Below are positions 33,746 to 41,263 of a stretch of 64,000 bases of DNA, piece after piece. The stretch lies in contig JBFMFU010000096.1 in NCBI GenBank assembly GCA_040751985.1, positions 88,612 through 152,611 on the forward strand. The letters are read 5' to 3'. Made by a program: the position numbers and the translations under genes. Numbering within the stretch: position 1 is the stretch's first letter; each line of letters starts with the position of its first letter. The notes under the pieces are model-generated. The model searched no databases. It was given only the letters and a program-made list of their open reading frames with translations, and was not told the origin of the DNA. The DNA comes from Desulfoferula sp040751985 (GTDB taxonomy: Bacteria; Desulfobacterota; Desulfarculia; Desulfarculales; Desulfarculaceae).

Positions 33746-33907
33746 ATGCTGCCTTTTGTATTCGAATGGCAATGGGACATAGGCCACATCGTCTTCTTCG
33801 GCCTGTTCTTCGGGGTGGTATCGGTGGTCTTCGGCGTCCTGGGCCTGACCATCCTCAAGACCATCCTGGACCTCTGGTCGGGCAAGATACACTCGGCGGA
33901 CCATTAG
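33746..33907 (+). CDS. 53-aa single-pass membrane protein at the end of the qrc operon
   Basis: A short gene with a perfect TAAGGAGGT ribosome site, which includes the qrcD stop, and ATG at 33746. The product starts LPFVFEWQWDIGHIVFFGLF, continues as one hydrophobic helix of about 30 residues, and ends with the charged tail WSGKIHSADH. It lies 13 bases after qrcD and before the operon terminator, so it must be co-transcribed with the complex. Accessory small subunits are common in respiratory complexes. I know of no named fifth Qrc subunit, so the function is inferred from position only. Confidence 0.72.
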   Translation: MLPFVFEWQWDIGHIVFFGLFFGVVSVVFGVLGLTILKTILDLWSGKIHSADH

Positions 33908-33960
33908 GCACGGCCGAGGCAGGCCCCTGGCCTGCGCAGTCAGCCATTAACGAAACCGTC

Positions 33961-33989
33961 GGCGGGGCCCCTCGGCCCCGCCTGTCTTT
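33961..33989 (+). terminator. Rho-independent terminator of the qrc operon
   Basis: A 9-bp perfect stem (33961-33969 with 33974-33982, loop CCTC) is followed by TGTCTTT. It ends the five-gene transcript. Confidence 0.8.
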
Positions 33990-33997
33990 GGAGCCAG

Positions 33998-34636
33998 ATG
34001 CCTGAGCAGCCGCCCGCGGAACTCAAGGGAGTTATCTTCGACCTGGACGGCGTCCTGTTCGACTCCCTGGACAGCAACATCGCCTTCTACAACCACGTGC
34101 TGGGCGCCCTGGGCCTGCCGCCCCGGGCCCACGAGGTGGCCCACATCATCCACCGCGAGGCCGTGCAGGGCTCCCTGCGGGCCTTGGTGGGCGAGGGCGA
34201 GCTCTACGAGCGGGCCATGGACTACTGCCGCAGCATGGACCTGACGCCGTTCATCAAGGAGCTGAAGCTCTACCCCGGGGTGGTGGACACGGTCCGTGCC
34301 CTGCGGGGGAGGCTGCGCACCGCGGTGGCCACCAACCGCATCACCACCGCCCGCCGCAGCCTGGCCCACTTCGGCCTGCTGGAGCTGTTCGACGAGGTGG
34401 TGACCCCCACCGAGGCCGGCGGGGTGCCCAAGCCCGAGCCGGCCATGATGTACGAGGTGCTCCGGCGCCTGGGGCTGAGCGTGGAGCAGGTGGTCTACGT
34501 GGGCGACTCCAGCGTGGACGAGGGCCTGTGCCAGGCCTCCGGGGTGCGCCTGGTGGCCTTCCGCAACCCCCAACTGGCGGCCTGGGCCCACCTGGAGCGC
34601 CTGAGCGACCTGCCGGCTCTGCTGGGCCTGGCCTGA
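33998..34636 (+). CDS. HAD-superfamily hydrolase (phosphoglycolate-phosphatase-like)
   Basis: A 212-residue Rossmann-like phosphatase. Motif I is IFDLDGVLFDS, motif II is VATNR, motif III includes VPKPEPAMMYEVL, and motif IV is YVGDSSVDEGLCQASG. The cap inserted after motif I is a four-helix (C1) type. The substrate may be phosphoglycolate, a sugar phosphate or a pyrophosphate. It is followed closely by the signal peptidase gene on the same strand. Confidence 0.88.
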   Translation: MPEQPPAELKGVIFDLDGVLFDSLDSNIAFYNHVLGALGLPPRAHEVAHIIHREAVQGSLRALVGEGELYERAMDYCRSMDLTPFIKELKLYPGVVDTVRALRGRLRTAVATNRITTARRSLAHFGLLELFDEVVTPTEAGGVPKPEPAMMYEVLRRLGLSVEQVVYVGDSSVDEGLCQASGVRLVAFRNPQLAAWAHLERLSDLPALLGLA

Positions 34637-34712
34637 GGCTCGCAGCGCCGGGGGTTGCCAGGCCACCAGCGCAGGGATATGCTTGCCGGCAAAATGCCTT
34701 AGGGAGAAGCTC

Positions 34713-35339
34713 GTGTTCATCCGCCGCCGCGAGGAAAAAAAGAAGAAGTCCCTGGTCCGCGAGTACCTGGAGGCCCTCATCTGGGCCGTGGTGCTGGCCC
34801 TGATCATCCGCACCTGGGGCGTGCAGGCCTTCAAGATCCCCTCCGGCTCCATGGAGCCCACCCTGCTGGTGGGCGACCACCTGCTGGTGAGCAAGTCCTC
34901 CTACGGCATCAAGCTGCCCTTCACCGACCAGGTGATCGTGCCCATCGGCGACCCTAAGCGCGGCGACATCATCGTGTTCCGCTTTCCCGAGGACCGGGAC
35001 CTGGACTTCATCAAGCGCATCATCGGGCTGCCCGGAGAGACGGTGCAGGTCAAGGGCAAGTCCATCTTCATCAACGGCCAGAAGCTGGATGAGCGCTGGG
35101 GAGAATACTCGGGCGGGCAGACTCACGTGGACTTCGGCCCCATCAAGGTTCCCGCCGGCCAGTACTTCGTCATGGGCGACAACCGGGACAACTCCCGGGA
35201 CTCCCGCCTGTGGTTCAACGGCCGCGGCGGCTTCGTGCCCCGGCGCGACATCCTGGGCAAGGCCTTCATCATCTACTGGTCCTGGGTGGGCGACAGCTTC
35301 GACGTGCGCTGGCGGCGCCTGGCCAACCTGATCCACTAG
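34713..35339 (+). CDS. lepB: Signal peptidase I
   Basis: A 208-residue inner-membrane serine protease that removes signal peptides from exported proteins. One N-terminal helix (YLEALIWAVVLALIIRTW) precedes box B, IPSGSMEPTL, with catalytic Ser46. Box D, DFIKRIIGLPGE, carries the general base Lys101, and box E, FVMGDNRDNSRDSR, is complete. GTG at 34713 has an AGGGAG ribosome site seven bases away; a TTG at 34683 in frame is less well supported. Confidence 0.94.
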   Translation: MFIRRREEKKKKSLVREYLEALIWAVVLALIIRTWGVQAFKIPSGSMEPTLLVGDHLLVSKSSYGIKLPFTDQVIVPIGDPKRGDIIVFRFPEDRDLDFIKRIIGLPGETVQVKGKSIFINGQKLDERWGEYSGGQTHVDFGPIKVPAGQYFVMGDNRDNSRDSRLWFNGRGGFVPRRDILGKAFIIYWSWVGDSFDVRWRRLANLIH

Positions 35340-35367
35340 GACCGGACCTCACTACATAAACTACGCG

Positions 35368-35393
35368 CGGCCGCCTGCGGGCGGCCGTTTTTT
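35368..35393 (+). terminator. Rho-independent terminator of lepB
   Basis: An 8-bp stem (35368-35375 with 35380-35387) is followed directly by six T residues. The opposing amidohydrolase gene ends at 35392, so the element overlaps its last bases. Confidence 0.85.
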
Positions 35394-36603
35394 ATGGGGT
35401 TGTAGTAGCCGGCCGGCCCAGGCTGCGCGCCGGTCCGGCCAGGCGGCCCTGCACCACCGCATCCAGGACCCGGTCGCGGGGCAGAGGCCCCAGAGGGGCG
35501 AAGGCCAGGGGCCCGGCCACGCCGGGTCGCAGGACCCCGAAGCGCCCGCTCAGGCCCAGGGCCCGGGCCCCGCCCGCGGTGGCCATGCTCAGGATGGCCT
35601 CGGAGGCCAGGCCGGGCAGAGCGTCGGCCAGGGCGGCCATCTCGCGCCACAGGGACAGGTCCGGGGCCGAGGCCAGGGAGTCGGTGCCCAGGGCCAGGTT
35701 CACCCCCGCAGCCAAGAGCGCCTCCATTGGCGCTAGGCCGCCCGTGAGCCCCAGGTTGGAGCGCGGGCACACGCACAGGGATACGCCGGCCGCAGCCAAC
35801 ACCGGCGCGTCCCCGGCGCGGAGCTGCACGCCGTGCACGGCCAGGGTGTGCTGGTCCAGCAGGCCCAGGACGCGCACGTACTCCAGGGGCGTGGCCGCCC
35901 GCAGGTCCAACTGCTCGCGCCGCAGGCCCCGTTCAGCCAGGAAGGCCTCCAGCCGCGCGCCCTCTTGCCCTGCGCCGGCCAGGAACTCCACCTCGGCCTG
36001 GGACTCGGCCAGGTGCAAGCAGAAGGGCAGGTCCCCGGCCTGGCGCTTGAGGGCCTGCAGGCGGCCGGCCGGCACCGAGTAGGGCGCGTGGGCGGCCACA
36101 GCACGGCCGCTGAGCAGAGGTCCCTGCCACTCATAGGCCGGCGGAGGCGGGGGCGCCTTGCTGGGGCCCAGGGCCTCGAAGAAGGACACGGCCGAGACGC
36201 CGGCCTGGGTCAGGGCGGCCCGGGCCAAGCCGGTGTTGGTGATGTCGCCCACCAGGGCCGTGCCATCCCCGGCCAACTCTGCGGCCGCGGCCTGGGTGGC
36301 GGCGGCGCCGTTAATGCGCAGGGTATCTGGCCGCAGGGCCACCAGCTGCTCCAGCCAGGCCACGAAGTCGCCGGCCGGCGGCGCCAGCCCGGCCAGGCCC
36401 GACAGCTCCAGGTGGGTGTGGGCGTTGACCAGGCCCGGCAGCAGCAGGCCCTGGCCCAGCTCCGCCAACTCCGCGCCGGCCGGCGGCCGCTCCTCTACGG
36501 CCTGCACCCAGCCCTCGGCCATGAGCACCCAGGCGTTCTCGCGCAACTCGCCCGGACCGCACCAGACCCAGCGCGCGCTGTAGGCCACGGGTGCGGGGTT
36601 CAC
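35392..36603 (-). CDS. Amidohydrolase, probable aminodeoxyfutalosine deaminase
   Basis: A 403-residue cytosine-deaminase/chlorohydrolase-type enzyme. Metal ligands are HTH at 62-64, the His in LPFCLHLAESQ, HGVQL, and the Asp in LGTDSLAS. The position downstream of mqnE and mqnC on the same strand suggests deamination of aminodeoxyfutalosine, the step between them in one branch of the futalosine menaquinone pathway. GTG at 36603 has a GAGGG ribosome site; the frame is open to a TTG at 36651 that has none. Other adenosine- or guanine-like substrates are not excluded. Confidence 0.78.
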   Translation of the reverse strand: MNPAPVAYSARWVWCGPGELRENAWVLMAEGWVQAVEERPPAGAELAELGQGLLLPGLVNAHTHLELSGLAGLAPPAGDFVAWLEQLVALRPDTLRINGAAATQAAAAELAGDGTALVGDITNTGLARAALTQAGVSAVSFFEALGPSKAPPPPPAYEWQGPLLSGRAVAAHAPYSVPAGRLQALKRQAGDLPFCLHLAESQAEVEFLAGAGQEGARLEAFLAERGLRREQLDLRAATPLEYVRVLGLLDQHTLAVHGVQLRAGDAPVLAAAGVSLCVCPRSNLGLTGGLAPMEALLAAGVNLALGTDSLASAPDLSLWREMAALADALPGLASEAILSMATAGGARALGLSGRFGVLRPGVAGPLAFAPLGPLPRDRVLDAVVQGRLAGPARSLGRPATTTP

Positions 36604-36691
36604 CGCAGCCCTCTGGCTGGGCGGGGCCACGCTGGTAAGTGGGAAAGGCAAAGAGGTTTGGAAAGTGAAGTGTATTGACTTCGCGGTGTAG

Positions 36692-36712
36692 GGGCGGGGT
36701 TTATCCCCGCCC
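36692..36712. repeat. Palindromic REP-like repeat
   Basis: GGGCGGGG-TTTAT-CCCCGCCC is a perfect 8-bp stem. Near-identical copies occur at 47806-47827 and 47851-47872, so this is a dispersed element. The 36604-36869 gap between the amidohydrolase and mqnC holds no gene. Confidence 0.7.
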
Positions 36713-36869
36713 TGCTTCGTTTGACTCCGCGGCGCAGACCACTAACCGAAGGGCCAGACCGCTGCGGCAGGCCCGATGTTTTTCTTTTTCCAGACCAGGA
36801 CCCAAACGCGGAGTTTTTCCCCGCCCACGATAACTCTGATCCGCGGCGAGGCATGTGCTGAGGACCGGC

Positions 36870-37982
36870 CTAGGCCTGGCCGGCCACCGGCCGGTAGAAG
36901 GTGTCGCGCTGCTGGGCAACAAAGCCCATGTCTTCGGCCAGGCGCACCAGCTCCTCCCGCGGCAGGCGGAAGCTGACCCCGGCCGCGGCCACCACGTTCT
37001 CCTCGATCATGGTGGAGCCCAGGTCGTCGGCCCCGAAGGTCAGCGCCACCTGGGCGATCTTGGCGCCCTGGGTCACCCAACTGGCCTGCAGGTGCGCGAA
37101 GTTGTCCAGGAACAGCCGGCTGACCGCCAGCATGCGCAGATAATCCACGGCCGTGGCCGGCGGGGTGTGGGCCAGGGCGGTGTGGTCAGGCTGGAAGCTC
37201 CAGGGGATGAAGGCCGTGAAGCGGCCGCGGCCCTTGGCCAGGCTCTCGTCCTGCAGGCCGCGCAGGCGGGTCAGGTGCTCGATGCGCTCGGCCGGGGTCT
37301 CCACGCTGCCGAACATCATGGTGGCCGTGGTCATCAGCCCCTTGCCGTGGGCCAGGCGCATCACCTGCAGCCATTCGTCGGCCGTGCACTTGCCCGGCGC
37401 CACCAGGCCGCGCACCCGTTCCGAGAGTATCTCGGCCCCGCCGCCGGGGATGGAGCCCAGGCCCGCGGCCATGAGCCGGTCCAGGGCCTCGGCCAGGCTC
37501 AGGCCGTCCAGGCGGGCCATGTGCACCACCTCGGGCGGGGACAGGCCGTGGATGTGGATGGGGAAGTTCTCTTTGATGAAGCGGAAGGTGTCGCAGATGG
37601 CCTCTACGCCGATCTCCGGGTGCAGGCCGCCCTGGATCAGTATCTGAGTGCCGCCTAGGTCCAGGGTCTCCTGTATCTTGCGGGCCAGCTCCGCGCGCTC
37701 CAGCACGTAGCCTTCTTCGTGGCCCGGCGGCCGGAAGAAGGCGCAGAAGCGGCAGCCCGCGGTGCAGACATTGGTGAAGTTTATGTTTCGGTCCACCGCG
37801 TAGGTGACCACCGGCTCCGGGTTGTGGCGCAGGCGGGCCCCGTGGGCCAGGCGGCCAAGGTCGAGCAGCTCGGCTGAGCCCAGCAGGGCCAGGGCCTGGG
37901 TTGGGCTCAGGCGTTGTCCCTCCTCGGCCGCGGCCAGGGCCTCGGACAGCGGATCGCGCGGGGCCGGGGCCGGCGGGGTCAT
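36870..37982 (-). CDS. mqnC: Cyclic dehypoxanthinyl futalosine synthase
   Basis: A 370-residue radical SAM enzyme that cyclises dehypoxanthine futalosine in menaquinone synthesis. The cluster motif C73-x3-C77-x2-C80 reads NVCTAGCRFCAFF. Family signatures include GGTQILIQGGLHPE, GLGSIPGGGAEIL, and the C-terminal FGADDLGSTMIEENVVAAAG. ATG at 37982 overlaps the mqnE stop as ATGA. It would use the product of MqnE after removal of the base. Confidence 0.92.
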   Translation of the reverse strand: MTPPAPAPRDPLSEALAAAEEGQRLSPTQALALLGSAELLDLGRLAHGARLRHNPEPVVTYAVDRNINFTNVCTAGCRFCAFFRPPGHEEGYVLERAELARKIQETLDLGGTQILIQGGLHPEIGVEAICDTFRFIKENFPIHIHGLSPPEVVHMARLDGLSLAEALDRLMAAGLGSIPGGGAEILSERVRGLVAPGKCTADEWLQVMRLAHGKGLMTTATMMFGSVETPAERIEHLTRLRGLQDESLAKGRGRFTAFIPWSFQPDHTALAHTPPATAVDYLRMLAVSRLFLDNFAHLQASWVTQGAKIAQVALTFGADDLGSTMIEENVVAAAGVSFRLPREELVRLAEDMGFVAQQRDTFYRPVAGQA

Positions 37983-39151
37983 TGCTGTTCCAGGGAGTTG
38001 TAGAAAGAGTCCCGCCTGACCGGCCGGAAGCCGGCGGTGCTGATCATGCTGCGCAGCGCCTCCTCGGTCAGGCCCTTGGCCGTGGTGGCCCCGGCCTCGT
38101 GGGTGATGCGCTCCTCCACGATGGTGCCGTCCAGGTCGTCGGCCCCGAAGTTCAGGGCCACCTGGGCCAGCTTGGGCCCCAGCATCACCCAGTAGGCCTT
38201 GATGTGGTCGAAGTTGTCCAGCAGCAGCCGCGCGCTGGCGATGACCCGCAGGTCGTCCAGGCCGCTGGTGTGGCTGGCGCCGCCCAGCTTGGTGTTGTGC
38301 GGGTGGTAGGCCAGGGGTATGAAGGCCGAGAAGCCGTGGGACTTGTCCTGCTGCTCGCGCAGGGCCAGCAGATGCTCCACGCGCTCGGCCGGGGTCTCGA
38401 TGTGGCCGTAGAGCATGGTGGCGTTGGTGGGGATGCCCCGGGCATGGGCCAGGCCGGAGATGGCCAGCCAGCGGCTGCCGCTGGTCTTCTCCGGGCAGAG
38501 GCGGGCGCGCACCCTGGGGGAGAACACCTCGGCCCCGCCGCCGGGCATGGCCCCCAGGCCCGCGGCCTGCAGGAGGTCCAGCACCTGAGCCGGGCTCAGG
38601 CCGGACTTATGGGCCAGGTGGTCTATCTCCACCGGCGTGAAGGCCTTGAGTGCCGCCTGGGGCCGGGCCTGGCTCAGGGCGCTTAAAAGCTCCAGGTAGT
38701 AGCTCAGCGGGACCTGGGGGTGGCAGGAGCCCACGATGTGCAGCTCGCTGATGGGCAGCCCCGGCTCCTGGGCGGCCAGCTCCGCGGCCTGGGCCGGGCT
38801 GAGCAGATAGGCGCCCGCGTCGCCCTCCTGGCGCCAGAAGGCGCAGAAGGCGCACTGGTTGCTGCACACGTTGGAGTAGTTGATGTGGCGGTTGACCACG
38901 TAAAAGGCGCGGCGGCCGTTCTTGGCCAGGCGGGCGGCGTGGGCCAGGGAGCCCAGGCCCAAGAGGTCGCGGCTGTTCATCAGGGCCAGGCCGTCGGCCA
39001 GTTCCAGGCGCTGGCCTGCGGCCAGCTTGGCCGCCACCGGCCCCAGGGCTGGGTCGCTGATGAGACGCGGGTCCAGCTTCAGGGGCGGCAGGGCCGCAGG
39101 CCGCGCAAAGCCTGGGCAATCCGGTTTGGCCTGGGGGGCCACAGGAGGCAT
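37979..39151 (-). CDS. mqnE: Aminodeoxyfutalosine synthase
   Basis: A 390-residue radical SAM enzyme that joins the 3-[(1-carboxyvinyl)oxy]benzoate precursor to the adenosyl group of SAM, releasing bicarbonate. The cluster motif C96-x3-C100-x2-C103 reads NVCSNQCAFCAFWR. Further signatures are LHIVGSCHPQVPLSYY, TNATMLYGHIETPAERVEHL, KAYWVMLGPKLAQ and FGADDLDGTIVEERITHEAGA, all specific to MqnE. ATG at 39151 has GGAG upstream; the in-frame region up to 39271 is low-complexity and was not included. Presence of this branch means menaquinone is made without the classical Men pathway. Confidence 0.92.
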   Translation of the reverse strand: MPPVAPQAKPDCPGFARPAALPPLKLDPRLISDPALGPVAAKLAAGQRLELADGLALMNSRDLLGLGSLAHAARLAKNGRRAFYVVNRHINYSNVCSNQCAFCAFWRQEGDAGAYLLSPAQAAELAAQEPGLPISELHIVGSCHPQVPLSYYLELLSALSQARPQAALKAFTPVEIDHLAHKSGLSPAQVLDLLQAAGLGAMPGGGAEVFSPRVRARLCPEKTSGSRWLAISGLAHARGIPTNATMLYGHIETPAERVEHLLALREQQDKSHGFSAFIPLAYHPHNTKLGGASHTSGLDDLRVIASARLLLDNFDHIKAYWVMLGPKLAQVALNFGADDLDGTIVEERITHEAGATTAKGLTEEALRSMISTAGFRPVRRDSFYNSLEQQ

Positions 39152-39287
39152 GACAGCGTTCTCCGCAGGGGTCCGCGGCGCAGTGACCACCTGGTCATCC
39201 GAGGCGCCAAAAAAGTGCGCCCGGCTGGGCGCCGCCGCCCTAATAATATGCCCTCGATCTCGGCCTGACAAGGGGTTTGACAGTGGC

Positions 39288-40055
39288 TCAACCTTGAGGG
39301 GAAGAGGGCAGGTGGCGGAAGGGGCGGGTCTTTTTCAGGCCCAGGCTCAGGGCCATGGTGGCGGCCATCTTGGCCAGGCCGTCCTTGAACTTGGCCCAAC
39401 CCGAGGCCGGCGGGTGCTGATGTACCAGCTGCCCCAGGTGGCCGTGGCCCAGAGGCTCGACCCAGACGCGGCAGGGCACCTCGCCGATCTCCAGGTAATG
39501 CTCTATGATGCGTTTGGTAGCCACGTCCGCGGGCAGGGCTAGGTCCTGCCAGGCCGTTTCGCTGAAAAGGATATACTCATCCTCCGGCACCGAGTTCTTG
39601 AGCAGGCGGTGCACCACGATCACGTCCGGACCGTGCGCAGATTTAAAGCCCGCTACTTGGCCGAAGACCGCCTTGCCGCTGTGCACGACGATTTTGAGCT
39701 TGAGCGCGGCCATATGCTCGCAGGCCTCGCAGCGGCAGGTGTTGGCGGCGATGAGTTCGGCCAGCTTGGCGCTGAAGGCCCGCAAAAAGGCCAACAGCTT
39801 GGCGCCGATCTCCTGGCGGATGCGGTCCCAACTCAGGCCCGGGCTCTGTTTGGGGGTGCAGAGGAACACCGCATCACCCTCCACCTCCATTACCTGCATG
39901 GGAATCTCCACCTGGGCGATCACCGCCTCCAGCAGTTGAGTGATGATGTACTGGCTGTGCAAAAGGGTCATCTTGCGGGCGGCCACCAGACGGGTGAAGC
40001 CGCTGATATCGGCGATGATGAGCACCACTGGGGTTTCGGGCGCGTTCTGAGCCAA
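39288..40055 (-). CDS. DUF2652 protein, adenylate-cyclase-like fold
   Basis: A 255-residue protein that opens with VVLIIADISGFTRLV, the first strand and metal-binding Asp region of class III nucleotidyl cyclases, and continues with YIITQLLEAVIAQVEIPMQVMEVEGDAVFLC, the second conserved region. The DUF2652 family shares this fold but is not proven to make cyclic nucleotides. TTG at 40055 lies six bases after AGGGAGG; the frame stays open to 41162 but only as shadow of the opposite CDF gene. The function is unknown; a link to mqn genes is positional only. Confidence 0.72.
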   Translation of the reverse strand: MAQNAPETPVVLIIADISGFTRLVAARKMTLLHSQYIITQLLEAVIAQVEIPMQVMEVEGDAVFLCTPKQSPGLSWDRIRQEIGAKLLAFLRAFSAKLAELIAANTCRCEACEHMAALKLKIVVHSGKAVFGQVAGFKSAHGPDVIVVHRLLKNSVPEDEYILFSETAWQDLALPADVATKRIIEHYLEIGEVPCRVWVEPLGHGHLGQLVHQHPPASGWAKFKDGLAKMAATMALSLGLKKTRPFRHLPSSPQG

Positions 40056-40220
40056 GAGCGGCCTCCCTTCTGGCCAAGACCGCGGGGGCCTGTGCGGTCC
40101 TGCTATTATTCTAGCAGGCCGGGCCCCGGCCGGAGCATACTCCGAGGGAGGTGCAGGCTTGGTCGGGGTTGCCGGCCGCGTTCGGGGCCGGTATACCTGA
40201 ATGGCTCGTAAACCGAAGGG

Positions 40221-41192
40221 ATGTGCATTTTGACGCCCGAGGACATCCAGGCCTTTGCCCACGGCCACGACTTCCTGGGACCGGCCCAGGCCCGCCACGA
40301 GCGCCGTACCCGCCTGGTGGTGGCCCTGACCGGCCTGATGATGGTGGTGGAGATCGCCGCCGGCCTCATCTTCGGCTCCATGGCCCTCTTGGCCGATGGC
40401 TGGCACATGGCTAGCCACGCCGCCGCCCTGTCCTTGACCGCCCTGGGCTATTACCTGGCCCGCCGCCACGCAGACGATCCCCGCTTCTGCTTCGGCACCG
40501 GCAAGGTGGGCGACCTGGCCGGCTTCGTCAGCGCCCTGCTGTTGGCCTTCATCGCGGCCCTGATGGCCTATGAGTCCCTGCTGCGCCTGTTCGCGCCGGT
40601 GGCCATCGCCTTCAACCAGGCCATCCTGGTGGCGGTGGTGGGCCTGGTGGTGAACCTGCTCAGCGCCCTGCTGCTGCGGGACAAGCCTCACGAGCACGGC
40701 CACCAGCACGGGCCGCATGAGCACCCGCCTGGCCACGAGCACCACCACACGGACCACAACCTGAAGTCGGCCTATCTGCACGTATTGGCCGACGCCCTGA
40801 CCTCGGTGACGGCCATCGTGGCCCTGAGTGCCGGCAAGTACCTGGGCTGGGTGTGGATGGACCCGGTGATGGGCATCGTGGGCTCGCTGGTGATTGCGCG
40901 CTGGTCCTGGGGCCTGCTGCGGGACACCGGCCTGACCCTGCTGGATATTAATCCCTACCCCGAGCTGGCCGAGCGCATCCGGGCCCTGGTGGAGGGGAGC
41001 GACGGCGGCCGGGTGGCGGACCTGCACCTGTGGCGCCTGGGGCCGGGGCACCTGGGGGCCATCGTCTCCATCGTCACCGCCGACCCCCAACCGGCCGAGC
41101 ACTACAAGGGCCTGCTGGCCGACCTGGAGGAGATAAGCCACCTCACGGTGGAGGTGCACCACCTGGGCCCGGCCGCCTGCCCGCCGGCCTGA
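40221..41192 (+). CDS. Cation diffusion facilitator with His-rich loop
   Basis: A 323-residue metal exporter of the CDF family (DmeF/CzcD type). Six helices are visible; the metal-site helices carry ALLADGWHMASH and YLHVLADALTSV. The cytoplasmic loop is very His-rich (PHEHGHQHGPHEHPPGHEHHH), as in zinc, cobalt or nickel exporters. The C-terminal domain (VADLHLWRLGPGHLGAIVSI) is the metallochaperone-like fold. Proton-driven efflux of divalent metal is the expected role. ATG at 40221 abuts GAAGGG, so TTG at 40230, which has ideal spacing, could be the true start. Confidence 0.88.
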   Translation: MCILTPEDIQAFAHGHDFLGPAQARHERRTRLVVALTGLMMVVEIAAGLIFGSMALLADGWHMASHAAALSLTALGYYLARRHADDPRFCFGTGKVGDLAGFVSALLLAFIAALMAYESLLRLFAPVAIAFNQAILVAVVGLVVNLLSALLLRDKPHEHGHQHGPHEHPPGHEHHHTDHNLKSAYLHVLADALTSVTAIVALSAGKYLGWVWMDPVMGIVGSLVIARWSWGLLRDTGLTLLDINPYPELAERIRALVEGSDGGRVADLHLWRLGPGHLGAIVSIVTADPQPAEHYKGLLADLEEISHLTVEVHHLGPAACPPA

Positions 41193-41210
41193 GCCCGGCC
41201 CAGGCGCGCG

Positions 41211-41238
41211 AAAAGGCCCCCGCTCCGCAGCGGGGGCC
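41211..41238 (-). terminator. Terminator of aconitase gene
   Basis: A 10-bp perfect stem (41215-41224 with 41229-41238, loop CCGC) is followed in the minus direction by TTTT. It lies between convergent genes and may serve both. Confidence 0.75.
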
Positions 41239-41263
41239 TCGCTGCTTCTGCGAGCCGGGCGGC

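Noticed and set aside
32488..33885. 465-codon minus-strand frame opposite qrcD
   Set aside because: Composition is biased to Gln, Glu, His and Val with no domain. It is the complement of a membrane-protein gene.
39288..41162. A 624-codon minus-strand frame covering the DUF2652 gene and the CDF gene
   Set aside because: Only the part below 40055 has domain content and a ribosome site. The rest is the shadow of the opposite-strand CDF transporter.
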